Origin: Otatea glauca
Lineage: Eukaryota > Streptophyta > Magnoliopsida > Poales > Poaceae
Direction: 5' to 3'
DNA length: 64,000 nucleotides
NCBI GenBank assembly: GCA_036346275.1
Contig: CM070722.1
Span: forward strand, 58,689,524-58,753,523
In this document: piece by piece, positions 47,513 through 64,000 of the stretch
Position numbering within the stretch: the stretch's first letter is position 1
Layout: each line of letters begins with the position of its first letter
Notes under the pieces: generated by a model
Seen by the model: only the letters and a program-made list of their open reading frames with translations
The model's database searches: none
What the model was told of the DNA's origin: nothing
Position numbers and translations under genes: made by a program

Positions 47513-50500
47513 TTATCGATCAATTGATGTCTTCAGTCTCTGAACCTCAGCTATGAGGGTAGAATTCATCTCACAGGCATCCTTCAAGATTTCAAATCTT
47601 CGGCCAATTTCATCACTGCGTTGGGAATCTTGTGCAATGCCTTTCAGGACAAAACTCTGGAGCATAGTCTGTTGGACAGAATTTTCCAAACAAGGATGGG
47701 GCATGATTAAGAATTCTAGGAATTGCAGCATAAAGAGTTAATGTTCTTGAAAACCTGAGGGAACACTTACCTCGTGATGCTGCTTCTTGGCATAGCACCG
47801 GATAAGCGACTTAACCAGCTTATTTCGCACTTTGTTACAAGCACCGCACTGGAAAACAAAGACAGAAAGGTGATGCCTCACTAGTGTGAAAGACATAGAA
47901 TCCCTCTGAGCAGCTTTGTCAAGGACACCAGATGTCCATGATTTGGCGTAAGCCTCCAAAATTCTTTCGTCATCCTACAAATGTAATGTAAAAATATGAG
48001 ATGGTGAAGCCATCACTGTTTTATCACAGAGAAGCAGCTAACCACAAGTAAATGGGGGACAATCATACAAAACCATGGCATGCAGTTCATAACTTCATAT
48101 ATGTACGGAAATCAAATAATTGGCAGCAAAATAGCATACATTTTGTACTCACTGCACAGTCTAGATTGTGCAATGTGCAAACCCAAAAGGAGTTTAAAGT
48201 AAACATTGAAAATGAATTTCATCATTCACAGTTACTACCAAAAATGCCATCCAGAAGAGAAGCATGAAAGAAACTAAAGATATGGTACCTCAAGAGGCTC
48301 CAAGTATCCTTGGACGTCACCAATGCATTTGTCTAGTGGAGGCAACAGTTCAAGTACATAAGCATTAGACAATGAATTCCAGGCTGCAAGCCGAACTGAA
48401 GGCTCAACACTTCGATGCAAATAAATGGCCATTTGCCGACCAAAAATAACATCTCCATATGATACAGCTGCAAATTGTTCGACAAGGCCCTCAACAAAAG
48501 TAGTATAGCTTCCATGAATTTTCTCCTCGAACCTGAGAATTTCAGGAGTACTAATCACTTTTGCTTCTTCTGCAGTGGCAACAGATCCAACAACCTCATC
48601 TTTCTTGACAGAATGAGATCTATAATATTTCTGGCATAATATGTCCAGATGCTGGCCATACAATTCTTGCAAAGCATTGAAAATATCCCTACTTCTTTCT
48701 TCTTGAAGCAAGTCCATGTTAGCGCAGAGAGAGGCAGAAAGTGCATGCATCTTCCAAACCAAAGGAACATGAAGGCATGGAGCAGCTGAAATGGCTTCCA
48801 GACCTAAAAGAAAGACAAGACCAGCTCTCGAAACATCAACAGCATAGTTGGCTGATGTTGACAGGGTGCCTTTTGGATCATCCATGCAGCAGACTGCACT
48901 TAGAATCCAATGTACAGGAAGAGGCAATCTCTGGTGTGCGCACTCTACAACTAAGGTACTGCAAGGTGGATTTACAACTTCTGCTAACTCGGTTTCTTCT
49001 TGAATTGTCTCCAATGTCTCTGACATTTTTGGCACATTAATTCCACTGTTATTTCTTGCATATTTATCTGAATTCTTCTTCTTGATGGCCAACCATCTGG
49101 ATTTGAAATGTGAATTCAGCACGCTGCTAAAATGAAGATATTCATCTTCAGTTATGTCCCACTCAAAAGTTTTTGGTGATTTAATGTGAGAAGCAATACG
49201 ATGTATAGAAGATTTGAGACACTTCAGAATTGAAGGTTGGAAGAGGATATCAAAGGCTTTTTCCAACGTAGAGATCTGATCAGGTCCTGCAATCAAAGAT
49301 ACACCAAGAACAGAACTGATTCTCTCTGGAGCTGTGGCAATTGGGTTAGTCACATTATCTGAGTTCACACCTTTATTGAGAGTAACAAGACCTTCAGGCA
49401 CTGCAGAGAAGATTTTGATCAACTCTAGAACCAACTGTGAATCCAGTTGTGCAAGTAAGTATTTCAGAGACCAAGACCCTCCACCACACATCCCCCAGCC
49501 AAACCCAACACCAGGAGCTGGTCCTCCTCTACCAAACATCTCTATGTTCTGTAATACGGAACATTGAGAGGAAACCATTGGCAACAGTGAAGTTAGTAAG
49601 TCCAACAAGTCGTTATGCCATAAACTGGAAATGCCCTCTCCTAATATCTTGCCAGCTATCCCTGATTTAGATTCTTTGAGATGCTCAGAACAATCTGTTG
49701 CTGCTCTCTGGATTACTCTGTCAACAGAGCAGGATAGCTGCACTAATCTTTGAAGGCAACTTATGGAAGACAATGATGCATCAACATTACCATGGGATCT
49801 CGTATAACAAAGCCTCTGCACCAACGATACACCATGGAAAGACAGATGTTCCTCATGTCCAAAAGAATGAGTATCCGCGAAGCTGAAAAACCCATTAGTA
49901 ATTATGCCCAGGCCAATTTTGGGGACAAAGTCAGGTATCCAAGGCAAGCAGCAACTTTTACCATCAGGAGAGCCATCTGATGATATTCTTTCTAATATCG
50001 AATTAAGCATGCCTAGTACAGAAGAAATCACCAAAACCAAGCAGCTGCCCTCTAGTATATGCTTTGAATCCTTACTCTGCCCATTGATTAGTGAACACAC
50101 GTAGGGAATATCATTCAGATGTAACCAAGATAGCGCCAACTCTACCATTGGAACTACATGGCTCCAAGACCATGTCTCAACATAACTGTCAGAAACTCCC
50201 CTATCTTGCTTACCAAGCAGCTCCACTGAATGAAGAAGCGGCAGCCTTTGTGCCAGAGCTCCTAATACAAGATACGACTCGCTTGCAATGGAACTAAACT
50301 CGGGAAGAACATTGCTTTCACTTAGCTTCTGAAACACTGGAGGACTGAGCCACAGGCACAAAACAGGAAAGATGTCTGTGAAGTGTGCTATGCAAAACCC
50401 ATAAGAAATACAGGTTCTCCAAAACCGCAGCTGCTCAACCATCATTTTGGAACTAAGCTTGCATTGTTCCTTTTCGGAACTTATCCAATCCTCAAGGGTA

Positions 50501-53500
50501 TAAGCTTTTCTGTACCAGTGCCACATTGCCTGCTGAAAAACTCCATGATTCACAAAATTCAAGCATGTTTGTCTCCTGTATTTGGACAAAACCTAAGCAA
50601 AAGGAAAAAATGACTTTAGATGTTAATAAAAAGACCTGTTTGACAGAAATAGAAGCAACAATAACAACAACAGCAACCACCAAGCCTTTTGTCCCAAACA
50701 AGTTAGGGTAGGCTAGGAATGAAACCCAAACGGAAATAGAATCAATAAATGAAAAAACATGCTCGTCGCATGTATAATTTTTCAGAACAATTGCTGCATG
50801 TATTTTTTAGTATGACTATGAGCAATCTCGAGTTCTCGGCAACCAGTAGCTTTTAATACATGCTCGTGGTGTTTATCATCTCATCGTAATAATGGTACTA
50901 CCAAAGGGCATATGCAAAAAAGGAATTCTTTCAAGAATCAGCTATGACAAGTGACAACAGATACAAAGTATAAACTAACTTACATCCAAAAGGAAACCAT
51001 TTGAGTTCAGCTAACAATCAACTATTCAGAAACAAATCACAATAGATTACTGGGAGAGGCATAACTTGATCGAGTGATCAACAAATGGTAAGCAGGGATG
51101 ACCAAGAAGGAAACACTATATTAGCAACAATATGCACCTTCAGGAACTAATCAGCATCAACATAAATAGTAAATACACGATACGTCAATCTAAGATGTCA
51201 ACTATCTATGGTTATCATGTTAACCCTATAATATGGCATTAGTATTTTCTATAGCACCAAAAAAATTACCTTCAAGAGAGTAACCCCTTTGATCTGTGAG
51301 GAGTGAATTTCCACTGATCCTTGCTTGACCAACAGCTTAAGAACACTTTGAACAAGCCTCGGACAATTCAAGATAGCATCAGCAGATTGCGGAGAATGTC
51401 TGGCTAATGCCACTAGAATTGATACAAGATAATCTTCTAGAATTGGAGCTGGGTCCATCTGAATCAACAAAGAAATACAACTTGAATTTAAGAACCTTAA
51501 TCATTGATCATCACTTTTCCACAGTACAAAATTAAAAGATCAACATAAACAACGATTCAGCTAGCTGAAAGAAAGTTTACTGGCAAAGTAATAGAAGTGC
51601 AATACAAAGCTACCACTATAAAAAACAGTCAAATTGACATTAGTATCATGGGTGAACAGCACAAACAAGTAAAAAAAGGGGAAAGCCCAGAAACCAGGCA
51701 ATACATTCGAAAGGATAGAAGGATATAGGATGACAGAAAACAATGATGATCAAATGATGAGTTAGAACTATGGGACACATAGAAAAAGGGACAGAGAAAA
51801 ATGATGAATTAGAACTATGGGAAACATAGAACTACCATATGGCATATAGCTCCAATAAATCCAAACGGTGTTCCTAAAAAATTTAAAGGTTAAACACAAT
51901 TAGTCGTATTGTACTTGTTAGTTATCAAATTATCATGATTTGACCAGGGTAAAAAAATAATGGTGGAAACCAGCCGGTTCCTGCCAGGAACCAAGCAGAA
52001 TCCTTGCGAGGAACAGAAGGTGCTGTGATAACCCAGTAAGGAGGTATTTCACTGCTATTTTAACAGAATATACATGTCAAATATTATACAAGATAGAAGA
52101 AACACAAAATTTTGGGGGAAACATGGAGAGCAAAAGTGAATAAATTAAGTTAATTGGAAAACGTCAGGGAACCGACCAGTTCCCAGCCACCAGTTCAGTC
52201 TGGGATTTTTACAAATAAATAATTAAGAAAGAAAAAAGGAATGGTAACCACGTACAGGATGTGATAATTTAGCCAAGAACTTTCGAGTAGCTTTCAACAT
52301 TGTTCATAATCTTAAATTGGTCATTGCTTGCTTGTCACTGGCATAATTAAAACAATCACTAAAACTGTAATTAATAGACAAGACAGTGTTTGTTCAAATA
52401 ATTTGGAGCCAATAGTTATGCTATTCTATCACTAAATAAAAGAAAGCACAAAGCTCTATGTAACTTGCCCAAGTCTATAGGATTGTGAGAGAAACACACC
52501 AGATAAGAGTAAAAAGCAAAAGCTAACCTCCAAAAGGAAGCAAATACGCGGAAGTATTCCCATCCTAACAAGACCAGCAGCAACATCCTGTCCCGACACA
52601 ACAACATCTTGTTGAATGGTATGTTTCTCATCACCTTCTTCCTCATCGTTTTCACCATAATGTGGGAGTATATTGGATGGTTTTGTGTTGTATTTCCAAA
52701 AACCCCCTTCAAGAAAACCTCCATCCAGGTCAGGTTTGCTACGAAAAACAGGAGCTGTGCAGATATCTTTCCCCTGATCTACAACTTTCTGCAAGGGGAG
52801 AGATCAAACAAATAAGACTCAAATCAGCAATGAAAGTAGACTAGACAATAAAAAGCAAAAGTTACCTCTGAAAACTGGAAATATGTCTCATTCATGTCAT
52901 AGGTCAGCATAACATTAATAACTTTAGCACAAGTGAAAACTACAGAATCATGGTTATCATCCAATGCCATCCTGCAAATGCTTCAGTTAGTGACAGAAAG
53001 TACAATAAATAATACGAAAGAAGAACATATGATATGACATAACAAGGTCTAAGATTGGTGCCTTTGACATACAGAAATACAGTGCAAAAAATTTAGATGC
53101 TACATTTGCTAACTGTTATTTGTGAGGATTTTCCAATATGATTTTCCAGAATTTGAACCCATGACGTGGGTTGTGAGCCTTAAGATGACTGTACTAGCCA
53201 ATAGTTCCCACCCTCCAACTATAAAACTCCAATATCAGCTAGGAATGTCGTATCTCTTTTAGTATATAACTTTACCAATAAAACCCTTAAGAGAAAAAGG
53301 CAAATACAAGATAAGAAAAAATATAGTAAGGTTGGGGATATATGTTAACATCATCTTACAAGTGATAACTGATAACTAATGGATGAGATGACCTTGAACT
53401 ATTAATGCTCACCCTCCAACATGACTAACTAAGAAGCCCAATTGTTAAAGCATGCATTTTCAATCATAGATGCAGCCATTTAAAATGTCAAGCTAAGGGT

Positions 53501-55828
53501 ACTAAGCATATCTACAAGGTTCATGGTAAGTTTGCCTGGCTATATTTGATAGAATTGTCTAGTATATTTCAGTTCAATGGCTCTCTTCAATATGATAAAC
53601 TAAGAAACTATTGTATGGCAATAACAAATCAAAATTAAATTTATTAGTTCAGAAAATAATACTTTACCTTAGAGAGAGAACCAACTCTGGTTCAGGCCCA
53701 AGGGCATACGCCCAGACTGCTTGCCAATCATCAACCTTGTCAGCACAATTCGTTTCTTTAACATTATCAATTAGATCCATCTTATGCAGGTTGTGCACTG
53801 CCCTATCCAGAATAGAAGCAAGAAGCTGCAGTGCAAGTACGCGCTGCCCAGGAACCTAAAATTTGAACATTAAAGCTGAATTACATTGCATTTCTAGAGC
53901 TTGCAAGATGTGTCGCACTTATAGCATTGATATAAAAAATATGAAGGGGTTCTTAGTAATCTAAGGTTTGTGAATTCAATGAAGCGGATGACACTTACTA
54001 CCCTTCCCACACAACAGGCTAGTATCTTGAACTTGGTCTGCATCATATACCGATTATTACAATTACTAGTTTAGTAGCTAGCGATTCTGGAGAAACCAAT
54101 TTACCAAATAGCATCAGCTAGCACATTTAGTGTGTCATGCTGTGACAAATGCATGACACATACATAGTGCAATTAAAGTAAAGTTCAACTGACTAATCAA
54201 CTGGATGTGGAATGAATTTAGCATCATGCAGATCTTGAGGTTGCAAATCTAGCAAGAACTGCCCATACTTGGATAAAATTCGATAAAAAATAAACAACAC
54301 AGTCAATTATGCATGATGTGATGTCCTCAACCAAAAAAGAAATCCATATATGCAAATGTTCATATTGCTAAAAATATGGAACTGAAGAAAGACAATTTCT
54401 ATATATTTTTTGTCCATCCACCATCTGGTTAAGTTATATAGAGCAAACCATGCTCCTGGTAAGTGTCACTGCCTCATTGATTGTGTAGCCAACAGCTGCA
54501 GGATCTCCCTCTGTTCGAAGGAAGTCACGCTCAGCTACGCTTTCTGCATGTGTCTTCTTGCCTATAAGCAGGAAAGTCAGGTTGTCATACCATCACAATA
54601 GAAGCTAAACTACCTCAACAGAGCAAAAAAGAAATAATGTACCATCTTGTTGCCCCTGACAAGATTGAAACCCCAAAATATCTCCATCCAATGCGAACCT
54701 ACACAACCTGATCTGCTCCACTCTCTCACTCCATGCTTTCCAAGAGTGTCCACTATGCTCACCAGCCAACCAACCGCCTGGCATAGCCCTTGGGGTCTTT
54801 CCTGGTCCTGAAATCTCCCCACCTTTCTCCTTCTCCCCACCTTTCCCACCACCAGACTTATCCTTCCCCCGCCGCCTCAGCGTCTCCACCAATGCAGGGT
54901 CCATCCTATTCAAAATATCTGCCTGTGCCTCCGCGATCTCCCCTGCCGACATCCCTGCCAGCCTAGCCATGTTCTCTGCATTAATCTCTGCTGCAAGCGA
55001 TGGCTCCCCACCATCCAATTGCATACCCTCTCCCAGCAATTTCGCATCCCCAACTCCACCCACATTTATCGAATCATTCCTCACATCAACCTGCTTCATC
55101 GGCTTCATTGATGCCACATCAGAAATCAAAGCCGCAGCACCCAATTCTTCCCTACCATTTCCACTGTTTAGTAGCATGCCATCTCCCTCCAATCCCCTCT
55201 CCCCCACCGCACCATCCACCTCTGAAGCCACAACCCCAGGATCAATTTTATGCACGCTTTGTATCATCGGCTGCAAAGGCTTCGCCTGCCTCCGCTTGGG
55301 AGGCGCATCGTCAGTGACGAACTCTCGCCACCGGCTGAAATCTATGCCCTTCCTCTCCTTCCTCCTCACCGGGCCAGCCGCGGCGGCCACAGGCTGGTAG
55401 TCCGTCTCGTCCAAGTCCATCCCGTACTCGTCCTCGTCCATGTCACCCTCCGCCTTGCCGGCATCCTTCGCCGCGGGATTCCAGTGCTGCGGAAGACCAA
55501 TTAGTCATTCGGAGAGTACAAGCAAGCACTAGTCGAAGCGAACGGGAGCGGGTTTGGGGGAGGGTTTGGGGGGAGGGGGGCAGCGGCGGCTTACGGGGCC
55601 GTGGGAGCGGTGGCGGGCGACGGGGAAGGGGAGGACGGTGGGGAGTGGCGCGGAGGAGGGCGCGGCGGCGGAGAAGCCCTTCTCGACGATGGCGCCAACG
55701 AGGTGGGAGGGAGCCGCCGCCGCTGCCACTTCGGGGGGAGGCGGCGCGGGGTCGAAGGGCTCCTCCGCCACCTTGCGGCGAGCGGGGCGGGCGCTCGGCT
55801 GGTGCTTCCGCTTCGTCGCGTCGTCCAT
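47513..55828 (-). CDS. IYO: RPAP1 / MINIYO, RNA polymerase II-associated protein, 10 exons
   Basis: Homologue of RPAP1 (Arabidopsis MINIYO), which binds RNA polymerase II and helps its nuclear import and elongation; in plants it triggers the onset of differentiation. Exons on the minus strand: 55828-55595, 55486-54643, 54561-54449, 53855-53668, 52971-52866, 52788-52528, 51458-51270, 50592-48289, 47974-47771, 47668-47513. They join in phase to 1532 aa. An RPAP1_N-type segment with AEINAENMARLAGMSAGEI lies at about 244-290, and an RPAP1_C-type segment with WSERVEQIRLCRFALDGDI at about 331-349. The remainder is helical repeat. The 2.3-kb exon 8 holds half the protein. For exon 10 the acceptor at 47669-47670 was chosen because an upstream AG gives a stop. 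All junctions are canonical. Confidence 0.93.
53100..53230 (-). mobile_element. Possible SINE in RPAP1 intron 4
   Basis: On the minus strand, TGGCTAGTACAG (A-box-like) is followed about 40 bp later by GGGTTCAAATTC (B-box-like), resembling a tRNA-derived SINE head. I found no target duplication or clear tail. Confidence 0.4.
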
Positions 55829-58800
55829 TGGGGAGCTTGGGGCTTGGTGTGTACCGGAGCGCAGCGTGGTGATCGGCGAGGAGGGTTTTAAGGGAAGGAA
55901 AAATCGATGATTTGCACTCATTTATATGTGCTAACTATGATTTTTCATGTGATGTTTCCACGAGACACAGACTTTAGAGGTCATTTGTTAGTGAGACATA
56001 TGAGGTAAATCATCAATTATATTAATTAAAATATAACAAATCATCGAATCTCCTGAAGGCAAGTTGAGGTCAAATGCGAGGATTAGCCAACCTTCGCCTC
56101 GTAAATCTTTGGGTCCGTATGTCAGTGAGACATCACGGGCAAATCATCAATTGCATAAATAAATAAGAGCAAGTCATCATTTTTTCCTAAATCGTTTGGT
56201 ACCTTTTTCTACTGTTCAAAAGACGTAGCTGGTGAGTGGTACGTAAGTCTATCCATCTCTTTCCCCTCTCTCTCTCCTAAAACGCGAGGCCAAAATGCGT
56301 CACCATATGGATCTTTCCACTCATGCGTGATTTACCTTCCAATATGTGCACGTCGCCCCAAAAATGTTGGCCTGACTATCTCTCCGTATCGTGATCCTCG
56401 TTTTATCGTTCCAAACCCGATTGACCTCCCATCTCTCTCCGTCTTCCCAACTCCCATCTCTCTCCATCTTTCGAGTAGCTTTCAACATTGTTCAAAAATA
56501 TTAGATTGATCATTGCTTGCTTGTCGTTGTAGCTTTGCAATCAAAATGCTTTACTCTTTTACTTTCAAACTCAAATTTGTGCATTTTATAGTGTTTGTCA
56601 ATATACTCATCAAGAGGGAGATTGAAATATCATGTGGAGGTCTATCTAGGTTTGTGATGAATTATTGATAGTGTTTGAGCATATGGTTCTCAAGTTTGAG
56701 TTTGTTTTGAATTATATTTGAATTTAAAGTAATGTGATGTGCTGTCAGGTCAAATGCGGCACTACCGGTCATGTAGGAGCGGTAGTACCGGTCTTGCGAA
56801 GCTACCGACCTTGGAGCGATAGTCTTTTTGCAGAGAGGTGTTTTCTCAAGGGCTAGACACAGGCAACACTATCGACCATCTGGGAGCGGTAGTACTAGGA
56901 GTGTGGTACTACCGGCCTTCTGTAGCTGTAGTTATTTTTCAAAGAGGGTTCTCTCAGAGCTGATCAGTGCGAGTAGCACTACCGACCAACCAGGAGCGGT
57001 AATACTGGGGTGCGATACTATCGGCCTTAGGTGGTGGTAGTGCCGACTTTACTGTGATATGAGCTTAATATTTGCATTAATTATTGATTAATGCATATTA
57101 TTATGAATAGTGCTATGTGATATGTTGCCTGTTTGTGTTGGTTGCAGGACTCTGGAGCTAGGTCGTGGTGAGACGAAGAAGAGATCGAGACTAGGTTAGG
57201 AGAGCTGAGGTCCAAAATGGTCAAGGGACGCCGGAAGATGACTGAAGCGGGGAAGTGGTTGCAAGCCAGAAAGACAAGAAGTCGGAGTGTGAAATACTAG
57301 TGATGGACATGGAGGGCAACAGCATGAACCGGGACTAGGGACTTGAGGCCGTTTGCAAGCGAGGATGGTTCGGGGGAGTCTGAACGCATGAGAGGTTCGA
57401 CGGGAAGTCATTGGGGCCACATGGAAAGCGCGAAGCATGACGGTGCTTCGAGGAGAAGGAAGACCGGTTATTGGGGGTAAATTGGTAATTTATCCAATAC
57501 CGGCGATCGAGGCAGTTTGGAAAACTGCGGCGGTGGCCTAAGTGGTTTAGGTCATGCCAAAGTGGAGTTAAACACAAATTCGGGCTCACGGAGCGGATTT
57601 AACGTCTATGTGTTGGTCGCTTTGAGAAACATGCTTTTGTGAGTGGAAAACTTGTTAAGAGTGTTGGGTTTCGGGTTAGCCTATGTAAATATGGATAATA
57701 TCCACTTATAGTGTCCAGGTTTAGAGTTAGGATTGTCTTCACTATATAAGGAGATGTAGTGGGAGGAGAGACTTGAGACCTTAGACTTAGTCACTAGAGA
57801 GGTTTATGTTTTCCACAAGATTTTGGTGTTCTTGTGTGGGTGTGTGATTGCTCCTTGGGAGCTTTGCCCTCAGATGAGAGGCTTTATAATCCATCCCCAT
57901 GCTCTGAAATAAAGATCAATTTTGTGCTCAAGATTTGGCTCTTGTTATTGACCCTCCTTCTTAATTCTTGATCTTTCTTGTTGGTTTCTTTTCCTCTTGA
58001 TCTTGTATTACCAAGAATGAGTGATTGGTGGATGTATCCTCTAGAGATCATCGCCTAATCATCTAGTCAAGCTCTCTCATGATCATTAAGAGATTTCTTA
58101 AGAAACTGGGTTTTTACTTAAAAAGGAAGGATTTAAAGTAGATCTTGATCTTGCATGTTTCGGGGCAATTTCTTTGGTGTTTTTACTTGCTGGGACATGT
58201 GGGAGGTCATCTTTATCATTAAATCCCCATGAGCAAGCTCAGGGTGAAGTTTTGGTTTTTGACCCGGTTTTGGTGCAACCTTCAGTATTTTTGAAAAAAG
58301 TCAGAACTTTGACATCAATCCTTGCGATTGAAGGTTGGAATAGGTTCCTGACATTCTTATGAAGGTGTATACAAAGTTTCACGAGTTTTGGATCATTCAA
58401 TCAAGAGTTACATCAATTTTTTATTTGAACTCATGCCGTTTTTTATTGTTCATATGCCTGATTTTACTATTTATAACAGTAGTACCGCTCCTATATGGGT
58501 GGTAGTGCCGGTCTCGGGCCAGAAACTCTAAAGATTGATTTTTCCGCTTCTATTTGATCTCTAGGTATTTTGGCTTAGTTTCTTTGGGGATAAAAATTAA
58601 TTTGTGATCATTCACCCCATCTGATCGCTATTTTCGGTCCTTCAATAAAAAAATCAGTAAATTATGAATACATATTTTATGTGAGCTTGCTTGTTAATAA
58701 TTAAGATGTACAGTGGGCTAACAAGTCAACAAACTCACGATGTATAACACTAAACAACCCATGACATATGAATTAAAATGTGCATAATTTCAGGACATGT

Positions 58801-60566
58801 TTGTTGGCAACTAAAGGTTTCCTTTGTATTAACAAGTGTTTCCAGAAAATAAAAAGAAACACTAGGCTATTCCAAAAGTACGTAAATAAAACTTTACAAC
58901 AATTTTGATGTAAATATCATGTACCATATTTAGCAACTAGAGGTCAATGGTGATTCGTGCTACAATTTTGGTATCTATAATACATTTTTGGCCACCAATT
59001 TCTATTATAATTTATAGTTATAAGCCAAATAAAAATATACTATTATAAAAAGTTTCCACGAAAAAGTCAAATGTACTCTTCATGCAACCAATTCAGATTT
59101 TAATATCGATGTTGTTGGCCAACTTCCAAGTATTTTGCCTGCAAAATTCCTACTGTGACATTTTTTAATCAATAGAATCACTTTGAGTTGTTGAGATTAC
59201 TAAACCGAATTAACAAGCCATGGAACTAAAAAGTACAGATAAACTTGACATCTTGGTCTTCGGGTAACATGTAGTGCAAACTGCAAACCATGATTTAAGA
59301 TTAGCCATGCCAACCACTTTGACTTGAGCAATGAACCAACATGAAAAAAACATATATAAGTTGCGGAAGTAAATCTTAGTTAGCATACACTGTTTGTAAT
59401 TTCAAATTCAGTTTGTGTTGGCAAAAAAATTGAAAAACCTTAACAAACTATAAGTCCAAAGAAAATGGAAAAGGGGCAAAGTTACTATCTATAGCAAACT
59501 TCTTTTTACTCTGGCTTGTTTTGAGTTCAGACATGAAGTTGAAACGATGATTTTATACCCCCATATACCATCTTAAATTTTTTAGAAAGTCTTTTTTTTT
59601 ATTCGACGTTCAAACCAAAATACTTTGCATTTTTTGTTGATTCGATATTCAAACCAAAATAATTTGCATGACTTGCATCTCAATCATGATTGCTACTAAA
59701 TAGATACCCTTTTGATTCTTATGCATACCCTACTCATGGCCACGAGATTTATAGCCTCGACAATTGATTGCCATCTAGAAAATATAATGCTTCTAACATA
59801 ATGGCCAAAAGTTTTGTTATTTGTTATAACAAGCCACATCTTTCTAGCAATATTTTTCTGTGAATTTTGCATAAAACACTACAATTACTCTTAAGATTTT
59901 TTTTCTATACCATAATATGTTCCAAATGTAATAGCCAGAAAGTATAATATTTTTAACATGCATGACAATGAGTATTTTTATTTTGTCATACGAGTAGCCA
60001 CATCTTTCTATGAATATTTCTATTAATCAATAATACTAATAAAACTATCATCTAAAAATACCTACAAGTCTACAATGACTACGAATTTTGCAAGAAAAAA
60101 AATACTACAATGACTACGAATTTTGCAGAAAACACTTCGATTCCTCTAAAATTACAACAACTACAAATGCTCTAAAATTACAACAACTACAAAGTTTACA
60201 GAAAGCACTTCAATTTCACTAAAATTAAATACCAACCGGAGGTCCTAGAACTGGCCGTGGTCGTAGAACACAAAAGCCACCAAACCAAAGCCAAAAACCA
60301 AAACAAATACCAAGACAGCGAGGAAAAAAAATCCCCCATTCTTCCTAAAGTTCCTACTTCCTATACAACGAGCAAACACGCGAGGTGAGAGAAAAAAATG
60401 GAGGCGTAAGCGCCTCCTCCTCCACCTCCAGCTTCAGCTCCTGCCCCGATCCCCTCGAAACCCTAGCGGCCCCGTCCCCCTCCTCGCCGGTGGGACCCTA
60501 GCTCGGCCGGCGGCGGCGGAGGAAGCGGAGGCGGAGGGTAGGGAAGGAAGCGGCGTAGCAGCGACG
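55829..60566. other. Divergent intergenic region between RPAP1 and PP2A
   Basis: No gene supportable. About 56750-57060 repeats an inverted ctaccg / cggtag motif many times and recurs at about 58485-58520 (gtagtaccgctcc, gtagtgccggtc), so 56600-58560 may be one decayed retroelement; CTATATAAGG near 57742 could be its promoter. 58600-60250 is AT-rich and featureless. 60240-60566 is the presumed PP2A promoter and 5' UTR, becoming GC-rich. Confidence 0.45.

Positions 60567-64000
<3,434 letters not shown>

Noticed and set aside
47714..47730. AG at cctag as acceptor for the last RPAP1 exon
   Set aside because: It puts a stop codon in frame two codons later; the acceptor at 47669-47670 keeps the family-like sequence.

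Overview
This window is plant nuclear DNA from a grass (Poaceae). Long intron-containing genes with GT-AG junctions alternate with AT-rich intergenic DNA full of MITEs, Mutator-like elements, hAT elements, SINEs and LTR remnants. The coding exons show the GC-rich 5' bias usual in grasses. From memory, the gene order matches a stretch of rice chromosome 6: beta-galactosidase, FANCE, ACC oxidase, coclaurine-N-methyltransferase-like, USP/kinase/U-box protein, RPAP1/MINIYO, PP2A catalytic subunit. I cannot name the species. The wrecked methyltransferase gene suggests it is not the reference rice allele, but I could not compare them.

Layout. 1-2.0 kb: MITEs and the promoter of the first gene. 2.0-6.9 kb (+): 17-exon beta-galactosidase. 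6.9-11.6 kb: intergenic, with a Ty1/copia relic and a solo LTR. 11.66-13.1 kb (+): single-exon FANCE-like gene. 14.1-15.2 kb (-): three-exon ACC-oxidase-family dioxygenase. 17.2-17.8 kb: frameshifted pseudogene. 18.5-19.2 kb: Pack-MULE-like element carrying an auxin response factor fragment. 19.45-21.05 kb: Mutator-like element with roughly 400-bp inverted repeats. 21.3-24.7 kb (+): methyltransferase gene broken by an exonic MITE, a lost splice acceptor and a premature stop. 25.4-30.7 kb (-): nine-exon USP/kinase/U-box gene. 31-47.2 kb: transposon-rich gap, including two hAT MITEs (one nested in a SINE), a second solo LTR, a degenerate tandem array, a Mutator MITE, a Micron-like element sitting in a (TA)n tract, and a long LTR with a primer binding site. 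47.5-55.8 kb (-): ten-exon RPAP1/MINIYO gene. 55.8-60.6 kb: intergenic. 60.57 kb to the right edge (+): first two exons of a PP2A catalytic subunit gene, cut by the window end.

The genes are independent plant transcription units, not an operon. They cover cell-wall galactan trimming, interstrand crosslink repair, ethylene-pathway-type oxidation, stress signalling with ubiquitination, RNA polymerase II assembly or import, and protein dephosphorylation. I found no new multi-gene system. The most interesting material is transposon-driven remodelling: an exon-inserted MITE with a perfect 9-bp target duplication, a duplicated splice acceptor, a captured ARF fragment and nested insertions. Exon boundaries were placed by eye from family conservation, reading phase and splice consensus. 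There is no transcript evidence.
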